Origin: Shewanella gelidimarina
GTDB taxonomy: Bacteria; Pseudomonadota; Gammaproteobacteria; Enterobacterales; Shewanellaceae
DNA length: 64,000 bases
NCBI RefSeq assembly: GCF_023283945.1
Contig: NZ_JAKIKW010000002.1
Span: 186,001-250,000, forward strand
Reading direction: 5' to 3'
The notes beneath the pieces are model-generated. The model did no database searches. It was not told where the DNA came from and saw nothing but the letters and a program-made list of their open reading frames with translations. Shown piece by piece: positions 28,958 to 40,278 of this stretch. Position numbers and translations under genes: made by a program. How positions within the stretch are numbered: the stretch's first letter is position 1; every line of letters begins with the position of its first letter.

Positions 28958-30568
28958 CTACTTGGGCTGCAATATAGTCGGTTTAGGTGACGGGTCTTTA
29001 TTCGGATGATCAATGTTGTAGTGCAAACCACGGCTCTCTTTTCGCTCCATTGCGCTACGGATGATGAGTTCGGCAACTTGGACAAGATTACGCAACTCTA
29101 ACAGGTTATTACTGACTCTAAAGTTGCTGTAATACTCTTGGATCTCTTGCTGTAACATGGCGCAACGTCTTAAGGCGCGCTCTAAACGTTTATCTGAGCG
29201 AACGATACCAACATAATCCCACATAAATAGCCGAAGCTCATGCCAGTTATGTGCGATAACAACCTCTTCATCTGAATTCGATACTTGGCTTTCATCCCAC
29301 GCGGGAAGGGTTCCCGGCATGGGGATTTTGCCAAGCTGGCTTTCAATATCTTCAGCTGCAGCTCGGGCAAAAACAAGACATTCAAGCAATGAATTACTGG
29401 CAAGACGGTTGGCACCGTGTAGCCCGGTATAGGCGACTTCGCCGATGGCATATAAACCATTTAAATCTGTCTGACCGTGTAAATCAGTCATAACGCCACC
29501 GCAGGTATAGTGCGCGGCTGGCACGACAGGGATCGGGTCAGTGGTAATATCGATACCAAACTCAAGACAGCGCTTATAGATGGTAGGGAAATGCTTAATA
29601 ACGAAATCTGCCGGTTTGTGAGTAATGTCTAAATACACACAATCTGCGCCTAAACGTTTCATCTCATAGTCTATTGTGCGAGCGACGATATCACGGGGTG
29701 CGAGCTCGGCTCTTTCATCAAACTCTGGCATAAAGCGGCTGCCATCTGGACGGCGTAAAAATGCGCCTTCGCCTCTTAAGGCTTCTGTCATCAAAAAGTT
29801 GCGCGCATCGGCGTGATATAAGCAGGTTGGGTGAAACTGATTAAATTCCATATTGGCAACACGGCAGCCTGAACGCCAAGCCATAGCAATGCCATCGCCA
29901 GATGCGACATCGGGGTTTGAGGTGTATTGGTATACTTTAGAACAACCTCCCGTCGCTAATGCGACAAACCGTGCTTTGATTGTTTCTACCTGCTCTAAGT
30001 CACGATTCCAGACATAAGCACCTTGTACTCGATTGCCTGGGCGGTTTAATTTTCGGGTGGTGATTAAATCAATAGCGTTGTAACGTTCTAGTACTTGAAT
30101 ATTGGGGTGACGGCTTGCTTGCTCTTGAAGTGTGATTTGCACTTCTTTCCCTGTGGCATCTGCTGCATGCAAAATACGTCGATGGCTATGACCACCTTCA
30201 CGCGTTAAATGATACGGCGCCTCTTCTGAGCTACCATCGACAGTTTCTTCTTTATCAAAAGCAACACCACAGTCAATTAGCCATTGCATGGCTGATTTGG
30301 CATTTTCAGCGGTAAATTTAACCACCGGCTCGTCACAAAGTCCTGCTCCGGCGACTAAAGTGTCGGCAACATGAGACTCAATAGTGTCATCTTCATCGAA
30401 AACAGAGGCTATACCGCCCTGGGCGTAATAGGTCGAACCTTCACTGAGAGGGCCTTTGGAAAGTAAAATAACCTTCGATTTTTCAGCAAGATGTAGAGCT
30501 AAAGTAAGACCGGCAGCACCACTGCCAATAACCAAAAGGTCAGATTGGTGTTCAACTACTTGTTTCAT
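28958..30568 (-). CDS. nadB: L-aspartate oxidase
   Basis: A 536-residue FAD flavoprotein. The FAD site is [19 protein letters not shown] at the N-terminus; [11 protein letters not shown] and [12 protein letters not shown] are active-site regions, and [26 protein letters not shown] is the C-terminal FAD motif. It oxidises aspartate to iminoaspartate, the first step of NAD synthesis. It is divergent from rpoE and convergent with ygfX, the order also found in other Shewanella and in E. coli relatives. Confidence 0.95.
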   Translation of the reverse strand: MKQVVEHQSDLLVIGSGAAGLTLALHLAEKSKVILLSKGPLSEGSTYYAQGGIASVFDEDDTIESHVADTLVAGAGLCDEPVVKFTAENAKSAMQWLIDCGVAFDKEETVDGSSEEAPYHLTREGGHSHRRILHAADATGKEVQITLQEQASRHPNIQVLERYNAIDLITTRKLNRPGNRVQGAYVWNRDLEQVETIKARFVALATGGCSKVYQYTSNPDVASGDGIAMAWRSGCRVANMEFNQFHPTCLYHADARNFLMTEALRGEGAFLRRPDGSRFMPEFDERAELAPRDIVARTIDYEMKRLGADCVYLDITHKPADFVIKHFPTIYKRCLEFGIDITTDPIPVVPAAHYTCGGVMTDLHGQTDLNGLYAIGEVAYTGLHGANRLASNSLLECLVFARAAAEDIESQLGKIPMPGTLPAWDESQVSNSDEEVVIAHNWHELRLFMWDYVGIVRSDKRLERALRRCAMLQQEIQEYYSNFRVSNNLLELRNLVQVAELIIRSAMERKESRGLHYNIDHPNKDPSPKPTILQPK

Positions 30569-30930
30569 CAGGTATCATAGAGTGATCGGGGAGTTCGGAC
30601 TATGTTAAACCAAGAAGTCTCATATGGATACTTATCAAGGGTCCATTTCTGTTTGGTTTAGATTTTACACTCATTATATATGTGTTGTGTAAGGTGCATA
30701 TTGTTACTTACCCCGGTGATAAACTTGCTGGTATCAGTGGCTTAAATTGGTAAGGTATGCTTGATTCGAATGTGGGAGAATGCATATTGAGTGTCAATAT
30801 GCTGATGATAAGAAACTGACTGCCTGAACAAGCCGTGGATGAAAGCGATTTGTTAGCCTGATATTAGGCTGTAAATAGGATATTAGTTGCTTCCCCTGAA
30901 AAGAAAATGACATCTTTGCAAATTTTTATA
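30569..30930. other. nadB-rpoE divergent region
   Basis: 362 bp with promoters for nadB and possibly a housekeeping promoter for rpoE. No gene is supported. Confidence 0.4.
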
Positions 30931-30957
30931 GAACTTTTTTGAAACTCGCTAGTCTAC
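30931..30957 (+). promoter_or_regulatory. Sigma-E promoter of rpoE
   Basis: GAACTT, a 16 bp spacer and TCTAC match the sigma-E consensus (GAACTT-N16-TCTGA). It lies 63 bp upstream of the rpoE start, as expected for the autoregulated promoter. Confidence 0.87.
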
Positions 30958-31019
30958 ATAAGTGAATATGATTCGAGCGGCTGAGAAATCAGTATTAGAT
31001 TTAGGAGTAGTCGGCTCGG

Positions 31020-31598
31020 ATGAGTGGACAAATAAGTGATCAACAGTTAGTTGAGCGCGTACAGCGTGGTGATAAGAACGCTTTTAACCTTTTGGTACAA
31101 AAATATCAAAACAAGGTCGCAAATCTGATATCGCGCTATGTGCGAAATCAGGCAGACGTTGCAGATGTGTCGCAAGAAGCTTTTATTAAAGCATATCGAG
31201 CGTTACCGAACTTTAGGGGCGAGAGTGCGTTTTACACGTGGTTGTATCGCATTGCAGTCAATACTGCAAAGAATCATCTGGTCGCACAAGGGCGTCGAAC
31301 GCCTGCGAATGATATCGATGCTGAAGAAGCCGAGTATTATGATGGTAGTGACGCGTTAAAGGAGTTTGCATCTCCTGAACGGTTACTCTTGTCTGAAGAG
31401 ATTCAAAAGGTCGTTTTCGACACTTTAGACACATTGCCAGAAGAATTGAAGATGGCAATCTCACTGAGAGAACTTGATGGTATGAGTTACGAAGAGATTG
31501 CTAATGTCATGGATTGCCCTGTAGGCACTGTAAGATCTCGGATCTTCAGAGCGCGAGAGGCAATCGATAAAAAGCTTAAGCCGTTGCTAGAACGCTAG
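31020..31598 (+). CDS. rpoE: RNA polymerase sigma-E factor
   Basis: A 192-residue ECF sigma factor, nearly identical in pattern to E. coli RpoE (QLVERVQRGDKNAFNLLVQKYQ, QEAFIKAYRALPNFRGES, YEEIANVMDCPVGTVRSRIFRARE). It directs transcription of envelope-stress genes when released from RseA. It is first in the rpoE-rseA-rseB-rseC operon and carries a sigma-E promoter upstream. Confidence 0.97.
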   Translation: MSGQISDQQLVERVQRGDKNAFNLLVQKYQNKVANLISRYVRNQADVADVSQEAFIKAYRALPNFRGESAFYTWLYRIAVNTAKNHLVAQGRRTPANDIDAEEAEYYDGSDALKEFASPERLLLSEEIQKVVFDTLDTLPEELKMAISLRELDGMSYEEIANVMDCPVGTVRSRIFRAREAIDKKLKPLLER

Positions 31599-31623
31599 CA
31601 TCCTTGATAAAGATAGGTGAAAA

Positions 31624-32220
31624 ATGGATAGATTAGGTCAGGAATGGGTCTCTGCTGCAGTCGATGGTGAACTCGACGAGCAAATGTTAGCTGAGTTAGC
31701 GGCTGACACAGATTCACATGAACAGTGGCGTGATTATCATATGATTGGTGATGCGATGCGTGGTGAATTGCCACAAACAGTATCAGTTGATCTCAGTGCC
31801 AGTATTATGGCTGCTATTGATGACGAGCCTGCAATTGTAGCGCCGAAACAATCGACAGTTAAAACCAAGCCTGCAACCAGTAACGTTGTGCCATTTTTCA
31901 AACAATTTGGCCAATATGCGATTGCGGCAACGGTTGCTATGGTGGCTGTGGTTGGTGTCCAAAATTACAATCAAGAAACGTTACTGGATAACTCACCATT
32001 ACCTGTATTGAGTACTCGCCCATTAATGGGTAGTGCATCGCCGGTGAGCCTGCAAACTGGCGCAGTTCAGCAAAACCAGAGCTATACAAATGAGCAAGTT
32101 ATAGACCAGCGTCGTCGTATCAATGCCTATATTCAAGATCATATGTTACAACAGAGATTGAATAATGGTGTGAATATAGAGGACAATGGCGAGGTAGATA
32201 CAATACCTGTCAATCAGTAA
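31624..32220 (+). CDS. rseA: Anti-sigma-E factor RseA
   Basis: A 198-residue inner-membrane protein. The N-terminal domain (EWVSAAVDGELDE, DSHEQWRDYHMIGDAMRGE) binds RpoE; a membrane helix lies around residues 97-112 (YAIAATVAMVAVVGVQ), and the periplasmic tail contains the DegS cleavage region. Stress-triggered proteolysis frees RpoE. It follows rpoE by 25 bp. Confidence 0.93.
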   Translation: MDRLGQEWVSAAVDGELDEQMLAELAADTDSHEQWRDYHMIGDAMRGELPQTVSVDLSASIMAAIDDEPAIVAPKQSTVKTKPATSNVVPFFKQFGQYAIAATVAMVAVVGVQNYNQETLLDNSPLPVLSTRPLMGSASPVSLQTGAVQQNQSYTNEQVIDQRRRINAYIQDHMLQQRLNNGVNIEDNGEVDTIPVNQ

Positions 32221-32232
32221 CAAGGAGCTCGC

Positions 32233-33165
32233 TTGCGTCTAATCCTATTGGCTATCTTAGCCATAAGTCTTCCCGCGATGGCGCAGGAAGACATACCCGC
32301 CAAAGCTTGGCTAGAAAATATGAGCCAAGCGCTGCGTGAACAAGAATTCAAAATCTCCCTTATCCAAATTCAAGCCGATCATATTCGTCCGTTGGTGTAT
32401 ATCCATGGCAAAGTTGATGGTCAAGAAGTGGCTTTTTTAGAGCATCTCAATGGACCACCCAAAAATGCGGTGCGTGTTGGTAATACCGTTACATTCATTG
32501 AGCATGATCAACCCGCCTATAGCGTCCACGCGAATCGTATTCAAGGTGTAATTCCTGCAGCCTTTGCTGATGATGTCTCTAAGCTTGAAGCTGGGTATAA
32601 GTTTGTGTTGGGTGGACGTAGCAGAATAGCCGGAAGACCTGGGCAATTAGTGCGCATTATACCTAATGATACTAATCGTTACGGTTATCAGGTCTGGTTA
32701 GATATGGATACTTATTTACCGTTACGATTCGATATGATTAATGATGACAAACAGCTCTTGGAGCAGCTTTTAGTGGTTGAGCTCTTGGTGTTGGAAGATG
32801 TTCCTTCGATATTGAAAGAGGCACACAAGCAAGAGTGGCCTGCAGTTATGGCGCAGTCAGAGCGTGCCGCTGGCGAAGATTGGAAGTTCGGCTGGTTGCC
32901 AGAAGGCTTTAAAATCCTCGTAAAAGATCAACATCGATTAATTGGCAGTAAAGATGCGGTTGAATATATTGCCATTAGTGATGGTTTAGCCAGTATTTCT
33001 GTCTATGTCGCCAAAGCGGGTGAAGCGTCACTCCCAGAGGAGCTAGTCACACGAAATGGCTTATCACTTGCCACTGAGCGTGTCGGTAATGCAGAGGTTG
33101 TTGCTGTGGGGAAAGTGCCTGCGGAAACACTGAGCCGTATTGCCAAGAGCATTATGCTGCAATAG
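32233..33165 (+). CDS. rseB: Sigma-E regulatory protein RseB
   Basis: A 310-residue periplasmic protein with a signal peptide (residues 1-17, cut after AMA). The lipoprotein-like N-domain and MucB/RseB C-domain follow (SAxxFADD, GRSRIAGRPGQLVRIIP, GWLPEGF). It binds RseA and protects it from cleavage, sensing lipopolysaccharide. The start is TTG with AAGGAG upstream. Confidence 0.92.
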   Translation: MRLILLAILAISLPAMAQEDIPAKAWLENMSQALREQEFKISLIQIQADHIRPLVYIHGKVDGQEVAFLEHLNGPPKNAVRVGNTVTFIEHDQPAYSVHANRIQGVIPAAFADDVSKLEAGYKFVLGGRSRIAGRPGQLVRIIPNDTNRYGYQVWLDMDTYLPLRFDMINDDKQLLEQLLVVELLVLEDVPSILKEAHKQEWPAVMAQSERAAGEDWKFGWLPEGFKILVKDQHRLIGSKDAVEYIAISDGLASISVYVAKAGEASLPEELVTRNGLSLATERVGNAEVVAVGKVPAETLSRIAKSIMLQ

Positions 33166-33178
33166 AAGGTACAAGATT

Positions 33179-33643
33179 ATGATGGAAGAGATCGCCAAAG
33201 TTGTCGCTAATGGCAACTCTGGCTGGGTCGTTGTAGAGGTTGAGATGAAGAGTGCCTGTAATCACTGTGAAAGTGGTGATTCGTGTGGCACTTCTGCAGT
33301 CGCAAAAGCCTTTTCTTCAAAAGTTCAGCGTTTTTCGATTCAAACTGAACGTGTTTTAGCTAAAGGGGAGCGCTTAAAGCTTGGCCTTCCTGAAAGCGTT
33401 ATTCTAAAAGCGGCTTTATTAGTTTATATGCTGCCATTAATGGGTTTCTTTATTGGCGCTTATAGTGGCAACGTTTTAGCGGCTGCTGTTGATGTCAATC
33501 AAGACCTATTATCGATAATAGGGGCGTTGATTGGGGGCGTAAGTGCTTGGGCTGTAGGAAAGAAGTTTGCTAAAGCGCTAGAGGAAAGGGCACTGCCAAT
33601 CATCATTAAATCGCTTGGAACACCAATAGATATAGCGCAATAA
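33179..33643 (+). CDS. rseC: SoxR-reducing system protein RseC
   Basis: About 154 residues. The N-terminal cysteine cluster CNHCESGDSCGTS and two membrane helices (~residues 77-125) are typical of RseC. It modulates sigma-E and, with the Rsx complex, SoxR reduction. The ATG at 33179 is preferred over an upstream frame start at 33140 because it follows the rseB stop and has AAGG upstream. Confidence 0.9.
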   Translation: MMEEIAKVVANGNSGWVVVEVEMKSACNHCESGDSCGTSAVAKAFSSKVQRFSIQTERVLAKGERLKLGLPESVILKAALLVYMLPLMGFFIGAYSGNVLAAAVDVNQDLLSIIGALIGGVSAWAVGKKFAKALEERALPIIIKSLGTPIDIAQ

Positions 33644-33775
33644 CCGCAGTTACGTAGCCGCGGGTTTAATATTCCATTGTAAAATCATTTTAAAAATTGG
33701 TATTAAAGCCGCAATCGGGTACAATTCTGCACCTTAAAAATTGTTTTTCAACTTCGAGTTTAGTCATCCCGCATA

Positions 33776-35566
33776 ATGAAGCATATTAGAAACTTTTCGA
33801 TTATTGCCCATATTGACCATGGCAAATCAACACTCTCAGATCGCCTTATCCAAGATTGCGGTGGTTTATCCGATCGTGAAATGGCTTCCCAGGTTTTAGA
33901 TTCAATGGATCTAGAACGTGAGCGCGGTATTACTATTAAAGCGCAAAGCGTGACTTTGGATTATAAGGCTAATGATGGTGAAACTTACCAGCTCAACTTT
34001 ATTGATACACCTGGTCACGTCGATTTCTCTTATGAGGTGTCACGTTCCTTAGCGGCTTGTGAAGGCGCGCTATTGGTCGTTGACGCAGGACAGGGGGTTG
34101 AAGCACAAACGGTCGCCAACTGTTATACCGCCTTAGAGATGAAATTGGACGTTGTCCCTGTCTTAAACAAAATCGATTTGCCACAAGCTGATCCAGAGCG
34201 CGTTGCAGAAGAGATTGAAGATATTGTTGGTATTGAAGCCGCTGATGCCGTGCGCTGCTCCGCTAAAACGGGTGTAGGTATTGCAGAAGTACTTGAAGTC
34301 ATCGTGGCACAAATTCCGCCACCTGAAGGCGATCCAGATGCGCCTCTTCAAGCCTTGATCATTGACTCATGGTTTGACAGCTATTTAGGCGTCGTTTCAC
34401 TTGTTCGTATTAAGCACGGCAAGCTGAAAAAAGGCGATAAGTTTAAAGTCATGTCTACGGGGCAAAACCATACGGCTGACCGAGTGGGTATCTTTACCCC
34501 TAAACAGACCGATACTGACGAGCTCAATACGGGTGAAGTTGGTTTTGTTATCGCCGGCATAAAAGAAATTCATGGCGCTCCAGTGGGTGATACGCTGACG
34601 CTTGCCAAAAATGGTGCACTTGAGCCATTACCTGGATTTAAGAAAGTTAAACCACAGGTTTACGCGGGTGTTTTCCCAATATCGACTGACGATTACGAGA
34701 GCTTTCGTGATGCATTGAACAAGCTAAGCCTCAATGATGCTTCGTTGTTCTTTGAGCCTGAAACATCATCAGCACTTGGTTTTGGTTTCCGCATCGGCTT
34801 CTTGGGTTTACTCCATATGGAGATTGTCCAAGAGCGTTTAGAACGTGAATACGACCTCGATTTGATCACCACAGCACCTACGGTAGTTTATGAGGTGATT
34901 GGTACCAAAGGCGAGACCATTTACGTTGATAACCCGTCTGATTTGCCTGCAATTAACAACATCGAAGAGATGCGCGAACCTATCGTAGAAACCAATATTT
35001 TGGTTCCTAAAGAGTACTTAGGTAACGTTATTACTTTATGTGTTGAAAAACGTGGCATGCAGACCAACATGGTTTATCACGGTAACCAAGTGGCAATCAC
35101 CTACGACATGCCAATGGCTGAAGTGGTCATGGACTTCTTTGACCGTTTAAAATCAACCAGTCGTGGTTATGCATCACTTGAATACAATTTTAGCCGCTTT
35201 GAGCCTGCAGATATGGTGCGCCTTGATATCTTGATCAATGGTGACAGAGTTGACGCATTAGCGATGATCACCCATAAAGGTAGTGTTCGTCAGCGCGGTC
35301 TTGCTCTGGTTGATAAGATGAAAGAGCTTATCCCTCGACAGATGTTTGATATTGCAATTCAGGCCGCTATTGGTAGTCAGATTATTGCCCGCTCATCTAT
35401 TAAGGCTTTACGTAAAGATGTTACCGCTAAATGTTATGGTGGCGATATTTCGCGTAAGAAGAAGCTGTTGCAGAAGCAAAAAGACGGTAAGAAACGCATG
35501 AAACAAGTGGGTAACGTTGAAGTACCACAAGAAGCGTTTTTAGCAGTGTTAAAGCTTAATGATTAA
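33776..35566 (+). CDS. lepA: Elongation factor 4 (LepA)
   Basis: A 596-residue translational GTPase. G motifs are [21 protein letters not shown] and NKIDLP; the C-terminal domain ([24 protein letters not shown]) is specific to LepA/EF4. It back-translocates stalled ribosomes. It starts the lepA-lepB-rnc-era set downstream of rseC with its own 132 bp gap. Confidence 0.97.
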   Translation: MKHIRNFSIIAHIDHGKSTLSDRLIQDCGGLSDREMASQVLDSMDLERERGITIKAQSVTLDYKANDGETYQLNFIDTPGHVDFSYEVSRSLAACEGALLVVDAGQGVEAQTVANCYTALEMKLDVVPVLNKIDLPQADPERVAEEIEDIVGIEAADAVRCSAKTGVGIAEVLEVIVAQIPPPEGDPDAPLQALIIDSWFDSYLGVVSLVRIKHGKLKKGDKFKVMSTGQNHTADRVGIFTPKQTDTDELNTGEVGFVIAGIKEIHGAPVGDTLTLAKNGALEPLPGFKKVKPQVYAGVFPISTDDYESFRDALNKLSLNDASLFFEPETSSALGFGFRIGFLGLLHMEIVQERLEREYDLDLITTAPTVVYEVIGTKGETIYVDNPSDLPAINNIEEMREPIVETNILVPKEYLGNVITLCVEKRGMQTNMVYHGNQVAITYDMPMAEVVMDFFDRLKSTSRGYASLEYNFSRFEPADMVRLDILINGDRVDALAMITHKGSVRQRGLALVDKMKELIPRQMFDIAIQAAIGSQIIARSSIKALRKDVTAKCYGGDISRKKKLLQKQKDGKKRMKQVGNVEVPQEAFLAVLKLND

Positions 35567-35703
35567 GTTAATCCATTAAGATTTGTTAATATATCGCTAG
35601 AGTTTGCGCCGCAGTTTGCGGCGCTTTCATTACTGGCGTATAACCTTAGTGACAGCGGTATTTTCATCGCTACCCAATTATGTTTGGCAGGAGTTAATTA
35701 ATA

Positions 35704-36621
35704 ATGGCAGCCTATTTTTCTCTTATTTTAGTCTTTGTCACGCTAGGCAGTGGTCTAGTTTGGATGGCGGATGCGCTTTTATTTGCGCCTAAGCGTCGTG
35801 AGAAGTTGGCAATGGCTCAAGCTGCAGAAGTTGATCTAAATGAGGACAGTATTGAAGTCATCATGCGCGAGTCAGCGTTTGTTGAAACGGCAAAGTCTAT
35901 CTTTCCCGTGATTGCGTTTGTGCTTATTCTACGCTCTTTTATTTATGAGCCATTTCAGATCCCATCAGGCTCAATGATGCCGACATTATTAGTCGGTGAC
36001 TTTATTCTGGTAGAGAAGTTTAGTTACGGGATTAAAGATCCTGTATGGCGCTCGACTCTAAAGGAAACGGGTAAGCCTGAGCGTGGAGATGTGGCGGTAT
36101 TCAAGTACCCTGAAAATCCACAAATCGACTATATCAAGCGTATTGTCGGTTTGCCTGGCGATAGAATTGTATACCGTAATAAGCAACTTTCTATTCAACC
36201 AGCTTGTGCTGAAGGTCAAAGTCCTTGTCCTGAATTAAAAGTGGTTGAGCGCGTTTCGGTTAACCGTGGCGAGTTTTCGCAAGATGGTACGCCATTATTG
36301 CGTTATAAAGAGCAGCTTGGTGATGTCACTCATGACATCTTAATTAACCCGTCTCGACCAGACATGATTAATTACTATCATCGCCAAGAGAACGTACCGT
36401 TAACTGAATTTATTGTGCCAGAAGGGCAGTATTTTGCGATGGGTGATAACCGCGATAACAGCACCGACAGTCGTTTCTGGGGCTTTGTACCCGAACAAAA
36501 CTTAGTCGGTAAAGCGGTGGCTATTTGGATTAGTTTTGAATTTGACAGAACGGCTGCTGACTTATTGCCAGCTTGGATCCCAACAGGGGTACGTTTTAAC
36601 CGTGTAGGCGGAATTGTGTAA
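35704..36621 (+). CDS. lepB: Signal peptidase I
   Basis: A 305-residue inner-membrane protease with two N-terminal helices. The catalytic serine is in [11 protein letters not shown] and the lysine in [24 protein letters not shown] is the conserved box E. It removes signal peptides from secreted proteins. rnc begins immediately after. Confidence 0.97.
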   Translation: MAAYFSLILVFVTLGSGLVWMADALLFAPKRREKLAMAQAAEVDLNEDSIEVIMRESAFVETAKSIFPVIAFVLILRSFIYEPFQIPSGSMMPTLLVGDFILVEKFSYGIKDPVWRSTLKETGKPERGDVAVFKYPENPQIDYIKRIVGLPGDRIVYRNKQLSIQPACAEGQSPCPELKVVERVSVNRGEFSQDGTPLLRYKEQLGDVTHDILINPSRPDMINYYHRQENVPLTEFIVPEGQYFAMGDNRDNSTDSRFWGFVPEQNLVGKAVAIWISFEFDRTAADLLPAWIPTGVRFNRVGGIV

Positions 36622-36622
36622 T

Positions 36623-37300
36623 ATGGAACCGATTAAAAATATCCCTAGACTATGCCGTACCTTAGGTTATGTGTTTGCAGACCAAGCATTCTTAGATCAG
36701 GCGCTAACACATCGAAGTGCCTCTAATAAGCATAATGAACGACTTGAGTTTTTAGGTGATTCAATACTTTCAATTGTGATTTCTGATGCGCTATATCATC
36801 AGTTTCCTAAAGCAACTGAAGGCGATTTAAGCCGCATGAGAGCGACATTAGTCTGCGGTAAAATGCTCGCCGAAATTGCTATTGAGTTTAAGCTAGGCGA
36901 TTACCTAAAGCTTGGCCCTGGCGAACTTAAAAGTGGCGGTTTTAGACGAGAATCTATTTTAGCCGATGCGGTAGAAGCCATTATTGGTGCTATCTATCTT
37001 GATTCAGAAATTGAGAATTGCAGAAGGCTAGTGCTTAATTGGTATGCATCGCGTTTGGACATTATTGAGCCGATTAACCAGAAAGATCCAAAGACTTTGC
37101 TTCAAGAGCATTTGCAGAAGTTCAGAAAACCGCTGCCTATTTATAAAGTCGTCCATACTGAAGGGGATGCTCACGAGCAGACCTTCACCGTTGAATGTGT
37201 TGTAGAAGACTTGAAACAAGCCGTTGCTGGGGTTGCTAGTTCACGCCGAAAAGCAGAGCAAAGTGCAGCCGCTCAAGTGTTGGAGTTAATAAAGAAATGA
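36623..37300 (+). CDS. rnc: Ribonuclease III
   Basis: About 225 residues: RNase III domain with signature [13 protein letters not shown] and a C-terminal double-stranded RNA-binding domain. It processes rRNA and cuts double-stranded RNA. The start at 36623 (MEPIKNIPR) follows the lepB stop by one base; era overlaps its end by 4 bp, so lepB, rnc and era are tightly coupled. Confidence 0.96.
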   Translation: MEPIKNIPRLCRTLGYVFADQAFLDQALTHRSASNKHNERLEFLGDSILSIVISDALYHQFPKATEGDLSRMRATLVCGKMLAEIAIEFKLGDYLKLGPGELKSGGFRRESILADAVEAIIGAIYLDSEIENCRRLVLNWYASRLDIIEPINQKDPKTLLQEHLQKFRKPLPIYKVVHTEGDAHEQTFTVECVVEDLKQAVAGVASSRRKAEQSAAAQVLELIKK

Positions 37301-38289
37301 GTAACAACAAAGATTTACCAGAGAGCAATGAGCCGAGTCTAGATGACTTACTCGCGCAGATGAATAACCCTTCATCTGCGGTTAAGTATGCAGTGACTTA
37401 TTGCGGAATGGTGGCGATAGTAGGGCGACCAAATGTTGGTAAATCGACTTTACTTAACAAACTGTTAGGCCAAAAAGTCAGTATCACCTCTAAAAAGCCA
37501 CAAACGACTCGACACCGTATTATGGGGATCCATACTGACGGTCCGCGACAGGTGGTATTTATTGATACCCCCGGTTTGCACATGGAAGAGAAGCGCGCCA
37601 TTAACCGTTTAATGAACCGTGCTGCCGCCAGCTCGCTTGCCGAAGTCGCCTTAGTTATCTTTGTGGTGGACGGCATGACTTGGACCGCTGATGACGACAT
37701 GGTACTGCGTAAATTACAAAGCCGTGACGATGGCCGTAAAACGATACTAGCCATCAATAAAGTGGACAATATTAAAGATAAAAAGGCACTGTTCCCGTAT
37801 CTGCAAGAGTTGGCTAAAAAGTTTGATTTTGATGAAATCCTGCCTATATCAGCGACTCAAGGCACTAACGTGCAACGTATCTTGGATATGTCAGTTGAGG
37901 TTGTGCCGGAGTCTCCACATTTCTTCCCTGAAGATTATGTGACGGACCGTTCGCAAAAATTTATGGCATCAGAAATCGTTCGTGAAAAACTCATGCGTTT
38001 CTTAGGTGACGAACTGCCTTATGATTGTACGGTTGAGATTGAGCAGTTTAAGATGATGGAAAATGGCGTTTACCAGATCAACGCATTAGTGTTGGTTGAG
38101 CGTGAAACGCAAAAGCGGATGGTGATTGGTAATAAAGGCGAGCGTATTAAGACCATCAGTTCTGCCGCCCGTGTTGATATGGAAACCCTGTTTGATAACA
38201 AGGTTTTCTTGGAAATGTGGGTTAAGGTCAAATCGGGTTGGGCTGATGATGAACGCGCATTGCGTAGCTTAGGTTACGGCGACGAGTAA
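37297..38289 (+). CDS. era: GTPase Era
   Basis: A 330-residue GTPase with G motifs [22 protein letters not shown] and NKVD, and a C-terminal KH domain ([21 protein letters not shown]). It binds 16S rRNA and aids 30S assembly. An N-terminal extension of about 35 residues ([11 protein letters not shown] region) precedes the GTPase core and is longer than in E. coli. It overlaps rnc by 4 bp. Confidence 0.96.
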   Translation: MSNNKDLPESNEPSLDDLLAQMNNPSSAVKYAVTYCGMVAIVGRPNVGKSTLLNKLLGQKVSITSKKPQTTRHRIMGIHTDGPRQVVFIDTPGLHMEEKRAINRLMNRAAASSLAEVALVIFVVDGMTWTADDDMVLRKLQSRDDGRKTILAINKVDNIKDKKALFPYLQELAKKFDFDEILPISATQGTNVQRILDMSVEVVPESPHFFPEDYVTDRSQKFMASEIVREKLMRFLGDELPYDCTVEIEQFKMMENGVYQINALVLVERETQKRMVIGNKGERIKTISSAARVDMETLFDNKVFLEMWVKVKSGWADDERALRSLGYGDE

Positions 38290-38310
38290 TCATTTACTTC
38301 GCTTGACAAT

Positions 38311-38345
38311 AATGCCTCTTTTTAGCAATAAGAAGAGGCATTTTT
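38311..38345 (+). terminator. Intrinsic terminator after era
   Basis: AATGCCTCTT pairs with AAGAGGCATT and is followed by five T. It separates era from recO. Confidence 0.88.
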
Positions 38346-38383
38346 ATACCTATCCTTATTGAATCGTGATTAACTCTCTACAG

Positions 38384-38556
38384 TCGGGTAAAGCCGATAA
38401 AAGCCGGTTAAAGCTGATAAAGGCGGGTTAAAGGCCGATAAAAGCTGGTTAAAGGCCGATAAATGCCGATAAAAGCTGGTTAAAGGCGATTAAGGCCGGT
38501 TAATGCCGATAGAGCGGATAGAGCGGATAGAGCAGATAGAGCGGATACAACCGATA
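38384..38556. repeat. Imperfect tandem repeat tract between era and recO
   Basis: About 170 bp of alternating ~10-11 bp units of the kind GCCGATAAAA and GCTGGTTAAAG, passing into about four copies of the 9-mer GATAGAGCG. It lies between the era terminator and the recO start and codes for nothing evident. Confidence 0.85.
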
Positions 38557-38619
38557 AGATGACACATGCTATGATGTTTTTGTTGTTTTAATGCATTTAC
38601 CCATTAGGATTTAATCATT

Positions 38620-39333
38620 ATGGAGCGTGGATACGTTCTTCATACTCGGCCCTTTCGCGAGTCTAGTGTACTCGTTAACCTACTGGTTGATGGTAAAGGT
38701 CGTGTTGACGCTGTGGCACGACTAGGAGGCGCAAAAAATTCGATCCGCAGCATAGTGCAGCCCTTCCAGCCAATCATTTTTCAATTACAGGGCAAGTCGG
38801 ATTTAAAGAATTTAAAGCAAGTTGAAGCTGCTAGTCCAGCAGTGCCGTTAAGCGGTGATTGTTTATATTCAGGTCTCTATCTTAACGAGTTGCTGATCCG
38901 CTGCCTAACCGTGCAGCACAGTGCCGAAGATCTATTTTTTAATTATCATCAAACACTCATCGCAATGGCAAAAGGGTTTGACCAAATCCAGTTGCGTTAT
39001 TTTGAATTAGCATTGCTGCAAGAGTTAGGCACTATGCCATCGCTCGAGAATGATCCGTCGGGGGCGTTCATTACGGCCAGTGGCTTCTACCGTTTGGATA
39101 TGGAACATGGCTTTATGCCCGTCGTTGCGACAGCGTTTAATCAACACAAGTTCTTTACCGGCGCAATGTTAGTCGCACTCAAGGATCAATCCCTAGCAGC
39201 CGAACATTCAACGGAAGCCAAGAAGCTGATGCGACAGCTATTAGCACCCACGCTGGGCGATAAACCATTGCACTCACGCAGCTTGTTTATTAAGAAACGG
39301 GTAAGTACCAGCAACATCCCCCCTAAGGGTTAA
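38620..39333 (+). CDS. recO: DNA repair protein RecO
   Basis: A 237-residue RecO: N-terminal OB fold (GYVLHTRPFRESSVLVNLLV) and a helical C-terminal domain. It works with RecR to load RecA on gapped DNA. It is usually next to era; here a terminator and a tandem-repeat tract stand between them. It ends 121 bp before pdxJ. Confidence 0.93.
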   Translation: MERGYVLHTRPFRESSVLVNLLVDGKGRVDAVARLGGAKNSIRSIVQPFQPIIFQLQGKSDLKNLKQVEAASPAVPLSGDCLYSGLYLNELLIRCLTVQHSAEDLFFNYHQTLIAMAKGFDQIQLRYFELALLQELGTMPSLENDPSGAFITASGFYRLDMEHGFMPVVATAFNQHKFFTGAMLVALKDQSLAAEHSTEAKKLMRQLLAPTLGDKPLHSRSLFIKKRVSTSNIPPKG

Positions 39334-39454
39334 GCTTGGCTTTACTATTTCAATCAACTAATTCAATGGCGTAACGACTAGCCCCTTGCTAGCTAAACGT
39401 TAAATCTCCCAGTACAATAGCCTCTTTATATTGTTGTCTATTTAAGGAATACAC

Positions 39455-40192
39455 ATGAGCCGGATCCTACTGGGCGTTAACATTGACCACATTGCTACGC
39501 TACGCCAAGCTCGCGGTACAAACTATCCTGATCCTGTTCATGCTGCCGCCGTTGCCGAACATGCTGGCGCTGAAGGTATTACCATCCATTTGCGTGAAGA
39601 TCGCCGCCATATCATCGATAGAGATGTATATACGTTAGCGAAAACCTTAAAGACGCGCATGAACTTCGAGATGGCTGTCACCGATGAGATGCTTGATATT
39701 GCTTGCGATATTAAGCCTGCTTACGTTTGCCTAGTGCCAGAGAAACGTGAGGAGCTTACAACCGAAGGTGGCCTTGATGTTGCGGGCCAGCAAGACAAAA
39801 TTGCAGCTGCTGTAGCACGCTTGACTCAAGAGGGCATTAAGGTCTCTTTGTTTATTGATGCAGATACCACTCAAATTGACGCGGCTGTTGCCGTTGGCGC
39901 TCCTGTGATTGAGATCCATACGGGTTGTTACGCAGACGCGCTAACAGATGCCGATACCGCAACTGAACTTAGCCGTATCAGCGAGATGGCAACTTATGCC
40001 CATGGGAAAGGTTTAGTGGTTAATGCGGGTCATGGTTTGCATTACCATAACGTTAAGCCTATTGCCGCGATCCCTGAGCTTTACGAGCTTAATATCGGTC
40101 ATTCGATTATCGCTCGCGCCGCTATCGATGGCTTAGCGACTGCCGTACGTGATATGAAGCAGCTAATGCTTGAAGGCCGCAGAGGCGAGTAA
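39455..40192 (+). CDS. pdxJ: Pyridoxine 5'-phosphate synthase
   Basis: A 245-residue TIM-barrel enzyme ([45 protein letters not shown]). It condenses 1-deoxyxylulose 5-phosphate with aminoacetone 3-phosphate to make pyridoxine phosphate. It forms the usual pdxJ-acpS pair. Confidence 0.96.
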   Translation: MSRILLGVNIDHIATLRQARGTNYPDPVHAAAVAEHAGAEGITIHLREDRRHIIDRDVYTLAKTLKTRMNFEMAVTDEMLDIACDIKPAYVCLVPEKREELTTEGGLDVAGQQDKIAAAVARLTQEGIKVSLFIDADTTQIDAAVAVGAPVIEIHTGCYADALTDADTATELSRISEMATYAHGKGLVVNAGHGLHYHNVKPIAAIPELYELNIGHSIIARAAIDGLATAVRDMKQLMLEGRRGE

Positions 40193-40278
40193 AGGTTTTT
40201 AAAGCTGCTTTTAAAGCCGAGCGTAGCACTGAGCTATTCTCGGCTTTTGTTTAACTATCGCCGAGTGTTGAGGGATTT

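Noticed and set aside
38384-38556. CRISPR array
   Set aside because: Units are 9-11 bp, contiguous and imperfect, with no 30 bp spacers and no cas genes nearby.
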